The notes under the pieces: model-generated | Databases searched by the model: none | The model's input: only the letters and a program-made list of their open reading frames with translations | What the model was told of the DNA's origin: nothing | Shown here: in pieces, positions 30,385 through 38,960 of the stretch | Position numbering within the stretch: the stretch's first letter is position 1 | Layout of the letters: each line of letters opens with the position of its first letter | Translations under genes and position numbers: made by a program | Source of the DNA: Rhypophila decipiens | Taxonomy: Eukaryota; Ascomycota; Sordariomycetes; Sordariales; Naviculisporaceae | Assembly: GCA_033297075.1 (NCBI GenBank) | Contig: MU858310.1 | Coordinates: forward strand, 1-38,960 | Direction: 5' to 3' | DNA length: 38,960 bases

Positions 30385-30770
30385 AAATTCCAGCCGGCTA
30401 CTTCATTTGGTGGCGTTGATGAGAGAAGGCCGAACAGTGCCGAGCCCAACCACAACCGTGTCCGAAAGTTGTTAACGGGATTAGGGCATACCAGCCGTCT
30501 GCCTGGATTCGGTAAGGCCCGAAAATGATAGACTGAGGTCGCTGGAGAATTCCAATTTCCTATTTGGGAATAACGACCAATCAAACGCTTCCGGCACCAC
30601 CTTGTGAGAAGGCTTAACGCAAAGCCCAATCACGTACTGAAACCTATGCCCCGATCCGGTTAACAACTTTCAGACACGATCGAGATGTGGTTGGGACTTG
30701 GCACTACGGCTGAGCGAACTGCTCAGCCTTCTTCAATGAACGCCACCAAATGAAGTTGGCTGGAAAATCA
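30385..30770. repeat. fold-back (long inverted repeat) element
   Basis: Left arm about 30385-30500 and right arm about 30640-30770 are imperfect reverse complements: CCAGCCGGCTACTTCATTTG against CCAGCCAACTTCATTTGGTG, GGTGGCGTT, AGAAGGC, CCCAACCACA, and CGTGTCCGAAAGTTGTTAAC against CGTGTCTGAAAGTTGTTAAC. The arms include small indels. The centre (about 30500-30640) has no coding capacity. Resembles a fold-back or MITE-like element; a flanking duplication was not found. A 15-T run precedes it (about 30343-30358). Confidence 0.75.
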
Positions 30771-30775
30771 GAAAC

Positions 30776-31508
30776 CTGCGTTAACCGGTGTAACCTGGAA
30801 GGGAAGGAATGAGACGAAAATAAAATTGGTGAATGAAATTTGGGAGGGTTAAAAATTTACTTCTGGTAACTGAACGATTCCTTATTGGACAAAGAGGCCG
30901 CGGATGACGAAGAAGCGCCGGGTTCGAGTCTGTCCTTGGTTTTTGCAAAGCCCACCCACAAATGTACATGGTCGGGCGGCGATCTTGAACCCTGCTCTAT
31001 CACCACGGGGCCCACCACAAAGACCCCCCCTCCATGGATGAGAAACCATCCCAGTACGGGCTAGTGATGTGGTTTTGGTCAACCAACCTCCGAGTTCACA
31101 GCTCATATACCTGCAGCTACAGCGTGAGAAATATTATTGGTGGTCCACTCCCCGTGCACACCAGCCATCACTTCCTTAAAGGAGGGCAGGGTGACCTGGT
31201 TCCGAGTTCGGCAACCTCTGTCGTTTCACACCTGCTCCGGACACATCATCCGGAGACCATTGCCGCTTAAGACCACCAAGCTGGATACCCTGATGACCTT
31301 GAATATCTGGTTTATCGGCATCCACCGACGTCTGGCATGGTCCACTCACCGTACCATCGTGTACCACTGACGGTTGATCCCCCACGGCTGGAGAATTAAG
31401 GACGGTCGGTAATGTTGGCGATGGATGCTCCTCAGACAGGTCCGTATACCTGCCCCCAAAGGCTGGCAAACCGCCCCTTAGCCCGTAGAATGCCGTGTTA
31501 TAAATAAG
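30776..31508. other. no confidently supported gene
   Basis: The minus frame 31646-31176 contains a Pro/Ser/Gly-rich stretch with GGLKRQWSPDDVSGAGVKRQ, possibly a decayed regulatory protein exon, but it overlaps a better-supported plus-strand exon. The segments GGGTTCGAGTCT (about 30918, plus) and GGGTTCAAGATC (about 30981-30992, minus) resemble tRNA B boxes without a foldable tRNA. Confidence 0.3.
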
Positions 31509-32122
31509 ACACTTCAATTTTGAGCTCATTGATGTTCTTAATGACGAAATATCAAATGATGTCTTATCCATCATTAAAAAAACAGTATCATCAGTACTGC
31601 AAGCTGATTCAGCACTGATAGCACAAGATAGCTCATCTCCACTCAAGGTATTCCCTTGGGGAGATGTTGCTCAGTTTGTGTCACAATCGAATTGGGACCT
31701 TGTATGGAAATACTTGGAAGGTACGACAGTTCTTATATATGAATATCGTTATATCTTTACCCTTGCTAATCTTGTATATAGAAGTTCGGCGAGATTGGAA
31801 CGTATGTGTTCAGGTTTACACGAATTATGGGCTTGAGGAAAACGAGAAGGGCGACCAGGATGCAGGGAACCTTTCCAAGTCGGCCACATCTGCGGGTAGT
31901 TCGGCAAACCCGGTTAGTCTCCTGTCATTTGACGAGCTTGTCGCCAAGCTGGGAGCAAACTTGGACAGGGTGGCGTGGACGAGTTTATGGGACACAGGGG
32001 GTGATGGGATGCTGCTGTTCTCGGTCGGGGGTGTATCTACCAAGGATGTACTCACAGGTTTCATGACCTCTGCTTTCCCTCGGCGTTGGGGTATCAAGAC
32101 CCTCCGAAGGATGCTCCAATGA
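31509..32122 (+). CDS. unidentified spliced gene, 3' two exons
   Basis: Exon 31509-31720 and exon 31782-32122 are joined by a 61-bp intron (GTACGA donor, GCTAAT branch-like site, TATATAG acceptor) that keeps frame: KYLE/EVRRDWN. Residues before the splice: FNFELIDVLNDEISNDVLSI, ADSALIAQDSSSPLKVFPWG and FVSQSNWDLVWKYLE. After it: DWNVCVQVYTNYGLEENEKG, SFDELVAKLGANLDRVAWTS, LWDTGGDGMLLFSVGGVSTK and GFMTSAFPRRWGIKTLRRML, then TGA. The left end follows an in-frame TAA (31501) and AATAAG, a possible acceptor, so a 5' exon is missing. Phase-consistent splicing supports a real gene. The family is not recognised; no membrane segment or signal peptide is seen. Confidence 0.5.
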
Positions 32123-32284
32123 CAAGGTAGTCTTCTGCTGCGGCCAAACGTTCATTTCATTTCCATGTACCCACAGTCAGGAGATATCGACGCGTGGGTC
32201 ATAATCAGCACTCTCTCTGAGAGTACATAGTTTTGTTGAGGATACTATTGCTCAGTTGGAATGATATATTGCTGTTTTGAGGCC

Positions 32285-32818
32285 AATCGGATGATACAAC
32301 CCTGGACTGGCAACAGGAAGGGCAGATAAAGTCAGCTACTCAATCATCTGTTATAGATCAGCCCGCCTCCCGGTTTTACGATCCTGCTCCGCGGCCCCAA
32401 GACAAAAAGACCGGCCTCCAACCATCCTCATCTCAGGTGTGCTCCATGTAGATTAGCTTGGTTGTTGACTCCATGTTCTGCAGTTGGAGAAGAGGGTTGC
32501 TCAACAGCACACAAACGCAACAGCCAATCATTGCTACCAACATTGAGGACGTGCAAGGGGGTATGCCCTCCCGGACAAGAACCTGTTTTCCCATCAGACG
32601 GTTGGAGCCAACTGAAGGCCCACAATCGTGCCTACAACCGTCCAGAATTCGTCCAGGAGGAATTTTTTGGATGCTTCAGAACCGACAAGCAGTCGGTCAA
32701 GGACCGGGCGGTACGCTCGCATCAAGCTTGTCGATCTCGTATAGCTGCGTCTCTAGCTAATATTCCAGAACTTTTGTCAATTGGCCATCTGGGTCACACC
32801 ATATTGAATCTCGGATGA
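32285..32818 (+). pseudogene. unidentified gene fragment
   Basis: Two coding-like blocks. About 32290-32436 reads ATQSSVIDQPASRFYDPAPR then PQDKKTGLQPSSSQ and meets a GTGTGC donor. 32484-32818 follows a TTCTGCAG acceptor and, in one phase, gives QLKAHNRAYNRPEFVQEEFF then CRSRIAASLANIPELLSIGH, ending TGA. The phases do not agree (the splice would give LEKRVAQQ and an early stop), so one block is shifted. Possibly a downstream part of the gene at 31509-32122. No domain is recognised. Confidence 0.3.
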
Positions 32819-33107
32819 AACGACACACCGTGGTGGCGAAGATAAACAGCAGGGTAGCCATGTCGATGAGGGTTTGGACAACTTGTGTACCGGGCTAACT
32901 AGGAGGAAGCCTACGTTGGGAGCTTTAATATTTGATCTTGTTATGTACACCTCTGCCGGGGTTTTTTTTTGTTAGTTTGGTACCGCCAAGCCGCCAGCCA
33001 AGCCGCCATGCCCAATTGGGCTCGGCCATGCCACACAAGCAAAAAGCCGTGATTTCATGGATTTTCTGTAGAAATCACCTCACCGAAATGGGAAATCGAA
33101 CGTCATG

Positions 33108-33195
33108 TCAATAATCAATGTAATTTCCTTCCTTCTCAATACATTTTTGAAGCCGTTCAGGCATGCTGTGAGCCAGCCGAAGCTGGACATTGCGC
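33108..33195 (-). mobile_element. Tc1/mariner transposase C-terminal relic
   Basis: The minus strand reads NVQLRLAHSMPERLQKCIEK then EGNYIDY and TGA (33110-33108). This is the Tc1-family ending (L-x-x-SMPxRL...GxxxxY). Nothing of the catalytic core is recognisable upstream. It is separate from the copy at 3.8-4.4 kb. Confidence 0.6.
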
Positions 33196-34341
33196 GCATC
33201 TCGCAATAATGGCAGTCAACGGCGGCTCACAGGAACTACCTTCGCCAGAAGCATCAATACGTACAATACGTATGAGTCTTACCCGTGGTTCCTACAGAGA
33301 AAAGTCCACCTTAGCAATCTGCGGGACAAGAGCGACACTGAAGTTACCGGCACACCGAGGGAGCAGTGTATTCTCAAGCCGATCGGGCCTGGGGGGGCTG
33401 CGTGTTAGTGTTAGCCTCGGAGGACAACAGTGCGCAATCAGCGAAGTAACAGCCGGCATTATTGAGCCATAATATTACTGGTCTTGATACAGGATAGCAG
33501 GTAGTATAGATAAATCTGTACACATCTTTTCATGCATATCTGGTGTTCACGCTGATCGTGGTTGTTCGAGGTCATGCAGGGCATTGCCGTCAGCCGCTTC
33601 TCAATTAGGATGTGTGGCTGGCAGGCGTCTGATTGGCGAGCCACTGGCTCGGGTCACACTTCCCATGCCTCAGCGTTGCTTGCGATTCTCTGGGATGGCA
33701 CTACCGTAGTCCGTCCGTCTATCCTTTCTAACCTATGTAGATAAAAGTTCAGCTGCAATCTCGGCTAGTTATTTCTGGCTGGATCCGTCCCGGATCCTAG
33801 GGAGGTGCGATTTGCACTATCCCTCATACCTGGATCTGTCTGCATCTGTTCAAGCCCGCCATTTTCATCGTCAATCGTCCGTAAGGATTCACGATACTAT
33901 TCTTTGTAGTTATAAACCTCGCCCTCGGCACACGTATTCAACACCATCGGACTAGATCTTAGCTACAATCTCAGTTCTCATATATACCGCATGGCCTTCA
34001 TTCACTGATAGTGACATTCCCCCGTCGTGACTCCGGCGATACGGCTTTTCTTTCGCCATCTTTGCCCTTCCCTCGCCTCTCCTCACTACAACGAAAACCG
34101 CTGTCCGTCAACAAGGCGAACCCCTCGAGCTCGCCACTGCCGCAGACTGGCTAGATGAGGCTACGCGACCCAAATACTCGTCCTCAGCTAGCACCACTCG
34201 CCGCCTCGTTATTCTGTCCTTCTTCGCAATACATCGCAACCAGATCCGATCTCAAGCTACAGAGCCAGTAATTCTACTGTTAGTCCATTCTGCGACTATC
34301 CCGACAACGTGACAGCACAGTCAACGAGCGAGCGAGCAAAC
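33196..34341. other. gene-free stretch; right part is the upstream region of the Zn2Cys6 gene
   Basis: 33196-33480 may include decayed transposon. 33700-34340 is pyrimidine-rich with ACAAC words and a C-rich segment, fitting a fungal promoter and 5' leader. No TATA box can be assigned with confidence. Confidence 0.4.
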
Positions 34342-35659
34342 ATGAGGAAGCAGCAAACGAATTCGCGAAAGCAGCACACAAAATCGCGAAATGGGTGTAC
34401 AACGTGTAAAAATAGAAGGGTTCGTGGCCTAGAACCCTACATTTTCTTTTTTGGGCTTACAGGCAGGGAATGATGAGGAGAACTCTGTACTAATGACTTA
34501 ACCTACTGACAGGTCAAGTGCGATGAGATCAAACCGAGCTGCCATAAATGTATAAAGAAAAACTTGATATGCCCCGGCTATGGACAACGCCTGAATTGGT
34601 CCACCGTACATAAGAGATATCCGACAACACCGGTACAACACAAAGCCGGCGACTCGGATCCTTTGGGATCTGCCCCTTTGGCTGATCCGTTGATCAGAGC
34701 AGAGGTACCGACGACAGCCGGTGGACAGGTGGAAAGGTTGCGGGCCGGGGGGGTTGACTCAAAACCCGAAATTGTGTCTAGGGGAAACTACAGCGGCATC
34801 CAGTATCCGCCGCCATCGCCACGACCGCCGGGCTCTTTCCCGCCGGAGGGTTATGCGCAGTACCTTGCCGATTTCCAAGAGCGTATCCTGCCGCTATATC
34901 CTCTTCTCACGCCTGACGACCTCGGACATGATCAGTTCAGATCGCTCTTGGATAGCGACCAGCCGTTTCCTCCCATCGAGGGAGTAAAATTATCACCGTC
35001 ACCTGGACCTTCCGGGATCTGGCTGGATATTCTACCTGCGCAAGACAACGAGAGTCAGTGGGAGGGTGACAAGCAAGAAGACAGTTTGACCACAGGAAAT
35101 GAGTTCCAAGTTCACTTCCCTTCATATTACAATGTCTCCCATCTACCTTACCCCCAACCTAACTACACCAGCATCTTCTCCCCAACCCCTGAAGACATGT
35201 CGCAACAGTACGCGCAATATCCCTTCTATTCTCAGGCTCCGCCGGATTTGATAGACTATCGTTCACAAGTAACGCCCTCGCATTCGAGTCATGCCCCGCA
35301 CTATGCACATGGACTCCCGGCTGTGACCCATGGAGGGTATGCCTCTTCCACAGGCCCGGCCACTGTGTCTCTAAGTCTTCTTGCCACTGGTGTGCAGGAG
35401 GTGGGTTTCAACACCAAGGTGGACGCCGTGATAAACCCAGCCCAGGAGAAGTTCAAGGCGGGACGTGCACTTGGGGCATCAGCCGAAGGATGGGAGGTTT
35501 GTATGCCATCACCCTGATTGCAAACATCTAGGGGATTTCTTGAGGGACTTGGACCATTTTAAGGCCCATGTTCAAACCGTACATGGCCCACGGCTTCGGA
35601 AAGAATGGACCAATTCAATGCACAATGCATATAAGAAAGGTAACCCGATAATTGCATAA
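34342..35659 (+). CDS. Zn2Cys6 transcription factor with an out-of-frame C-terminal C2H2 finger
   Basis: Exon 1 34342-34419 (ATG), a 93-bp intron 34420-34512, exon 2 from 34513. Splicing completes the binuclear cluster C-x2-C-x6-C-x6-C-x2-C-x6-C: CTTCKNRR/VKCDEIKPSCHK then CIKKNLICPGYG, preceded by a basic stretch. This class binds CGG-type sites as nuclear regulators. The middle is Pro/Ser/Tyr-rich (PPPSPRPPGSFPPEGYAQYL) with no fungal_trans domain. The frame stops at 35517, but an overlapping +1 frame from about 35460 to 35659 encodes DGRFVCHHPDCKHLGDFLRD then LDHFKAHVQTVHGP, a C2H2 finger (C-x4-C...H-x4-H) and a basic tail. A one-base indel near 35455-35465 would fuse them, so either a recent frameshift or a small unrecognised intron is involved. 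Confidence 0.78.
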
Positions 35660-35714
35660 TAATAATTCGGCTTTGGGAGTAAAAGTTAAATAAACCGTAA
35701 TAACAAAGCGAATT

Positions 35715-38230
35715 CTAAATACTCCACGCAGCGACGGCAGCTAAAGACGATAGCGTGTTTGGGTGATTTTCCCCAAGCAATCGCCGCCGAGCCTCGGCGC
35801 AGTCCCTCATTAGTACTAAGGCATCTGAGTGACGGCCTTGATTTTCCCAAGTAATAGCGAGGTTGGCCATACTGGTCAGCGTCGAGGGATGCTCCTCTCC
35901 CAGCACCCTCTTTCTCGTCTCCATCACCTGCACCCCCAGCGACTCGGCCTCCTTCCACCGGCCCTGGTTCCAAAACGTCGACGCCAGGTTGGCCATGCTG
36001 GTCAGCGTCGAGGGATGCTCCTCTCCCAGCACCCTCGAACTCGTCTCCACCACCTGCACAAACAGCGACTCGGCCTCCTTCCACCGGCCCTGGTTCCTGT
36101 ACGTCGACGCCAGGTTGGCCATGCTGGTCAGCGTGTGGGGATGCTCCTCTCCCAGCACTCTCTTGAACGTCTCCATCACCTGCACCTCCAGCGACTCGGC
36201 CTCCTTCCACCGGCCCTGGTTCCTGTACGTCGACGCCAGGTTGGCCATGCTGGTCAGCGTGTCGGGATGCTCCTCTCCCAACACCCTCGAACTCGTCTCC
36301 ATCACCTGCACAAACAGCGACTCGGCCTCCTTCCATCTACCCCTAGCTTTCATAACCGATGCATATAACAATACGCTTTGCAAACTTGCCTCATCCTCTC
36401 TCCCGAGTCTCTTCTCCCGCGTTCTTCGAGCCTTATCTACCATTCGCTCCGCTATTTCATACTGGCCCTGTAACCACGCATACCACCCCCCATTATACAA
36501 AAGCCTTGCCCATACCTCTTCCATCTCACCATCTGCAGGTCGACAACCCATCGCTTTCTCCACATGTACAAAGAGCCTTCGACAAATCACCCAGTTGCTA
36601 TAGTCGCCTCTTGGGAATGACATAGCCATCCGCTTAACGAACTGTGCCTTGAACTTCTCTTGCAGTCCCCGCGCCTCTAGCCACTTCCTGGTCGATAGCT
36701 GTACGAGACCGTGCATCTCAAACACGTCCCCTGCTTCGTTCGTCGATACAAGACAGTAGTCCCGTAGCATTGCTACATCGTCTTCAAACATGTCCTCTGC
36801 CTCGTTGCAATCATCTTCGGACTCCGACTCTCCTGCCTCGAGCTTCTTATTGATTTTAACGCATTGGGCACCGTCAGAATCCTTTAAGAGAGACTCAGAG
36901 ATGCCCTGTCGGTCGAAAAAGCTCATCAGCGACAATAGGTCCGTAGCAGAAGGCCTCTTGGAGCAGATGTGCTCGAACGAGATCTGCCATGTCGTCAGGA
37001 TCGCGTTCGATGCGCTGCCGTCTCGGCGAAGGTCGCCACCGTCGTGCCCTAAAAGTTTGATCCTTTTGCGCTCGCCTGCCCGAAATTCGTCCAGATACTT
37101 CTCGGGTGAGCTTCGCGGTGCTCTCGCTCGTATGTACCCAGCCGCCTGGCTGATGGCTAGTGGAACGTACTCGAGCACCCGCACCAGCTCTGTCGCCCTG
37201 TCTATATCCAGAAGCCCCAGTTTCTTCTTAAGAAGCGAGAGAGCATCGGCCTCCACCATTGGTCCGACGTCGAGTATATTCGCATCGTTCCCGGTTAGCC
37301 GGCGAGCCAAGTTCTTATTGCGCGTCGTGACGAGGATGGCTCCGTTTCGGCTCTGGGGTAGATACGTCGCCAAGGGCTTGCTCTTTGGAGTCGGTCCAGT
37401 TGTACTATAGAATACATCGCTATCGTCGGCGCTGTCAAGGACAATAACCCATCTACCGTTCCGTTCGTTCGAAAGCCAGCTATATACAAGCTGTGGTATG
37501 TCGGCTTTGGGCTGGTTCCGGCCGGGCAGCTTGACGGCGTCGGCGATCGTCCGGAAGCCTTCTTCAACGCGCGCTTGTGTGCCAGCGTGGATCCAAAAGA
37601 TCCATTTATTGGTCTGTTCCGCAGCTACTCGGTAGGCGCATTCGATGGCGAGCTGCGATTTGCTGCTGATGGTCAGCACTAGATGTGTCCCTTGGCTCCG
37701 ACAGGATTCTTACCCCACACCACCCAGGCCGACGAGGGACACGCGACCGGCTGGTTCGGAACATCGGCCGTAGATCTGGTCGAGGATTCCTCCGCGGTTA
37801 ACGAAGTCAGGGTCGCGGGAGAACGGGATGATTGCGAAGGGGGCTGGCGGAGTTTCGGCTCGTTCTGTAGAAGCGTCAGCAGTCTGCTGGGCGGGCACGG
37901 ACGGTGGACTGTTAGATACGAAGGCTCTTTAAAGAAGGCTGACGGAGTACTAACCCTCTGCAGAAACGCGATTGATATTGTTGACTATTTACTTCCAAGA
38001 TCAGGGTTCCGCTCAACTCTCCAGGAGTAATCCATACCCCTTCCCCTAGTCGACTCTTTGGACGGGATCATACCAATGTTCATAACCCCCCCGCCAGACT
38101 CATAGCTGCTGCCCTCAATATTCTTTTGCGACCCCCCGAAGTTAGGGAACATCCGGTTCCTGTCTCCGAACTGGTTGGCTGTGCCGGGCTGCCCCTCCAT
38201 ATCCAAGTCGCGCGAAGGCAAGGGGTCCAT
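35715..38230 (-). CDS. NLR-B: NB-ARC/TPR STAND protein
   Basis: Best-preserved NLR here. Core exons: 37908-37714 and 37662-35715, joined by a 51-bp intron (37713-37663) that splits Walker A (GLGGVG/KSQLAIE); together about 713 residues, ending TAG or equivalent at 35715. Order: AIIPFSRDPDFVNRGGILDQ entry motif, P-loop, WVIVLDSADD (Walker B), GAILVTTRNKNLA, EYVPLAISQAAGYI (GLPL), TTWQISFEHI, FEMHGLVQLSTRKWL (MHD-like), then at least five 42-residue TPRs of the type GRWKEAESLFVQVMETSSRV plus HPDTLTSMANLASTYRNQ, and a diverged last unit. An N-terminal exon (ATG 38230, MDPLPSRDLDMEGQPGTANQ) lies in the duplicated arm, but its donor and phase to 37908 are not settled. Role by family: nucleotide-switch sensor for non-self recognition, TPR being the sensing part. 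Confidence 0.85.
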
Positions 38231-38813
38231 GCCGTGTTGCCCTACGATCAGACTGTCGATTGTGGGGTTCGTGGCTTAACTGATCGCTGATGTCTTGCAA
38301 AGTGTACACAAAGACCGAAATGGAGGTTGTCTCCACCGTCTGAAGCTTGTGGAGGAGGCAATTACAGGTTGTTATTCCTACCTCAGGTTCGAAAAACTAC
38401 TCACCAGGAAGCGGGGTAAGCTATCACAATCGCAAGGAGCCCTTGCAGGTCACAGTTGGCGCTCAGCCGAGGGTCACAGGGCACCTTACAGCAAATCAGT
38501 TCAAATAGCACGGCACCTCCGTTTATCGCGCTCAACCCTAGCAAGACGTCGGAAAACGCAGACCGTCTAACGCGCTTCAGAAGAACACCAATCAATACGT
38601 TCCACCTATCGCTGCGTAAGGTGGTACAGTCTCCCTTATATGGCTTAGATTCTTCAGCCCCCGAATGGTCGCATATTCCGATACCTCAGGTCCCCCATCC
38701 AATACTTTTACGCACTATCCACACTATACAGTAGCAACTTTCGGAAAGCTGAACATCGGTTTCTTATCAGTAGAATATTAACCGCCGTGGCAATATGAAG
38801 CTATAAATAATGG
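37904..38813 (-). repeat. right arm of the 0.9-kb inverted duplication
   Basis: Inverted partner of 21744-22619. It carries the presumed NLR-B promoter and N-terminal exon. The 47-bp block 38364-38410 (minus: TTCCTGGTGAGTAG...) is absent from the left arm; it contains a GTGAGT donor and may be an intron in the 5' region. Confidence 0.9.
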
Positions 38814-38814
38814 G

Positions 38815-38960
38815 TGTCACGGCGAGCCGTGATAACACAAGCGATAGTGCCCCATTGAAACCACTATTTATTGGTGACCTCACGCATTCAAGAGCAGAGG
38901 ATAGAGTAGTGTAGTTTGGCCACAACGGGTCACCTGGCGCTCCCGGTCTTATGAGCGGGG
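38815..38960 (+). mobile_element. candidate LTR start, running off the window
   Basis: Immediately after the inverted arm ends, TGTCACGGCGAGCCGTGATA begins with a TG and a perfect 7-bp hairpin (TCACGGC/GCCGTGA, 2-nt loop). Such starts are common for fungal LTRs. The other end and any target duplication lie outside the window. Confidence 0.35.

Noticed and set aside
30207..30629. 140-codon minus-strand frame
   Set aside because: It overlaps the fold-back repeat and runs through a poly-T tract (KKKKK); coding is unlikely.
30880..30945. tRNA-like B box (GGGTTCGAGTCT) with GGACA/TGTCC pairing
   Set aside because: The span between the paired ends is too short and no T stem, anticodon arm or A box can be folded.
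35829..36603. Plus-strand frames with repeated HAGQRRGMLLSQHP-like units
   Set aside because: Antisense shadow of the NLR-B TPR array.
1..38960. CRISPR arrays, rRNA genes or bacterial operons
   Set aside because: None is seen; introns and gene families are clearly fungal, and the tandem repeats are coding units or a minisatellite.

Overview
The window is nuclear DNA of a filamentous ascomycete (Pezizomycotina). The evidence is short GT-AG introns of about 50-95 bp, typical fungal regulator families (bZIP, NDT80/VIB-1-like, Zn2Cys6), a DUF4360-type secreted protein, fungal STAND/NLR proteins (NB-ARC, NACHT, TPR, ankyrin), and transposons usual in these fungi (Ty1/Copia, Tad1-like LINE, pogo/Fot1, Tc1/mariner, hAT). 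Species cannot be fixed from the sequence. It is an accessory, transposon-rich region: few genes look intact and most are truncated, frameshifted or chimeric.

Layout. 0-0.8 kb: 3' part of a bZIP regulator. 1.7-4.5 kb: repeat copies, a truncated membrane protein, hAT and Tc1/mariner fossils. 5.36-6.0 kb: an intact two-exon DUF4360 secreted protein (minus). 6.24-7.58 kb: an NDT80/VIB-1-like factor (minus) with a broken 5' part. 8.2-11.9 kb: an orphan exon, a polyQ protein, a small C2H2 protein and the C-terminal end of a CreD-like arrestin. 12.8-15.8 kb: LINE fragment, kinase C-lobe pseudogene, strong palindromes and a PRA1-like ORF. 16.1-19.9 kb: NACHT fragment abutting a Copia pol, then a pogo transposase fossil. 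20.1-21.6 kb: unknown C-terminus, dispersed repeats, LTR-like copy, and a 2EXR fossil.

The most interesting part is 21.7-38.8 kb, a convergent pair of NLR loci. Inverted arms of about 0.9 kb (21744-22619 and 37904-38813) hold the same promoter and first exon. Homology stops a few bases past the predicted exon-2 acceptor, and each arm then runs into a different NB-ARC. The left NLR is a wreck: NB-ARC plus TPR, then a ten-unit ankyrin array, then a second NB-ARC/TPR body lacking its P-loop, then a Myb fragment in the opposite direction. The right NLR (minus, 35715-37908 plus a 5' exon) keeps its NB-ARC motifs and at least five TPRs and is the likely functional or recently functional gene. Between them lie the Myb fossil, a nested pair of solo LTRs with perfect target duplications (29344-29908), a fold-back element, an orphan spliced gene (about 31.5-32.1 kb) and a Zn2Cys6 regulator with an out-of-frame C2H2 tail (34.3-35.66 kb).

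Together the genes suggest a fungal non-self-recognition (NLR) neighbourhood in birth-and-death evolution, with repeat-mediated exchanges and transposon decay. Function is inferred from family membership only.
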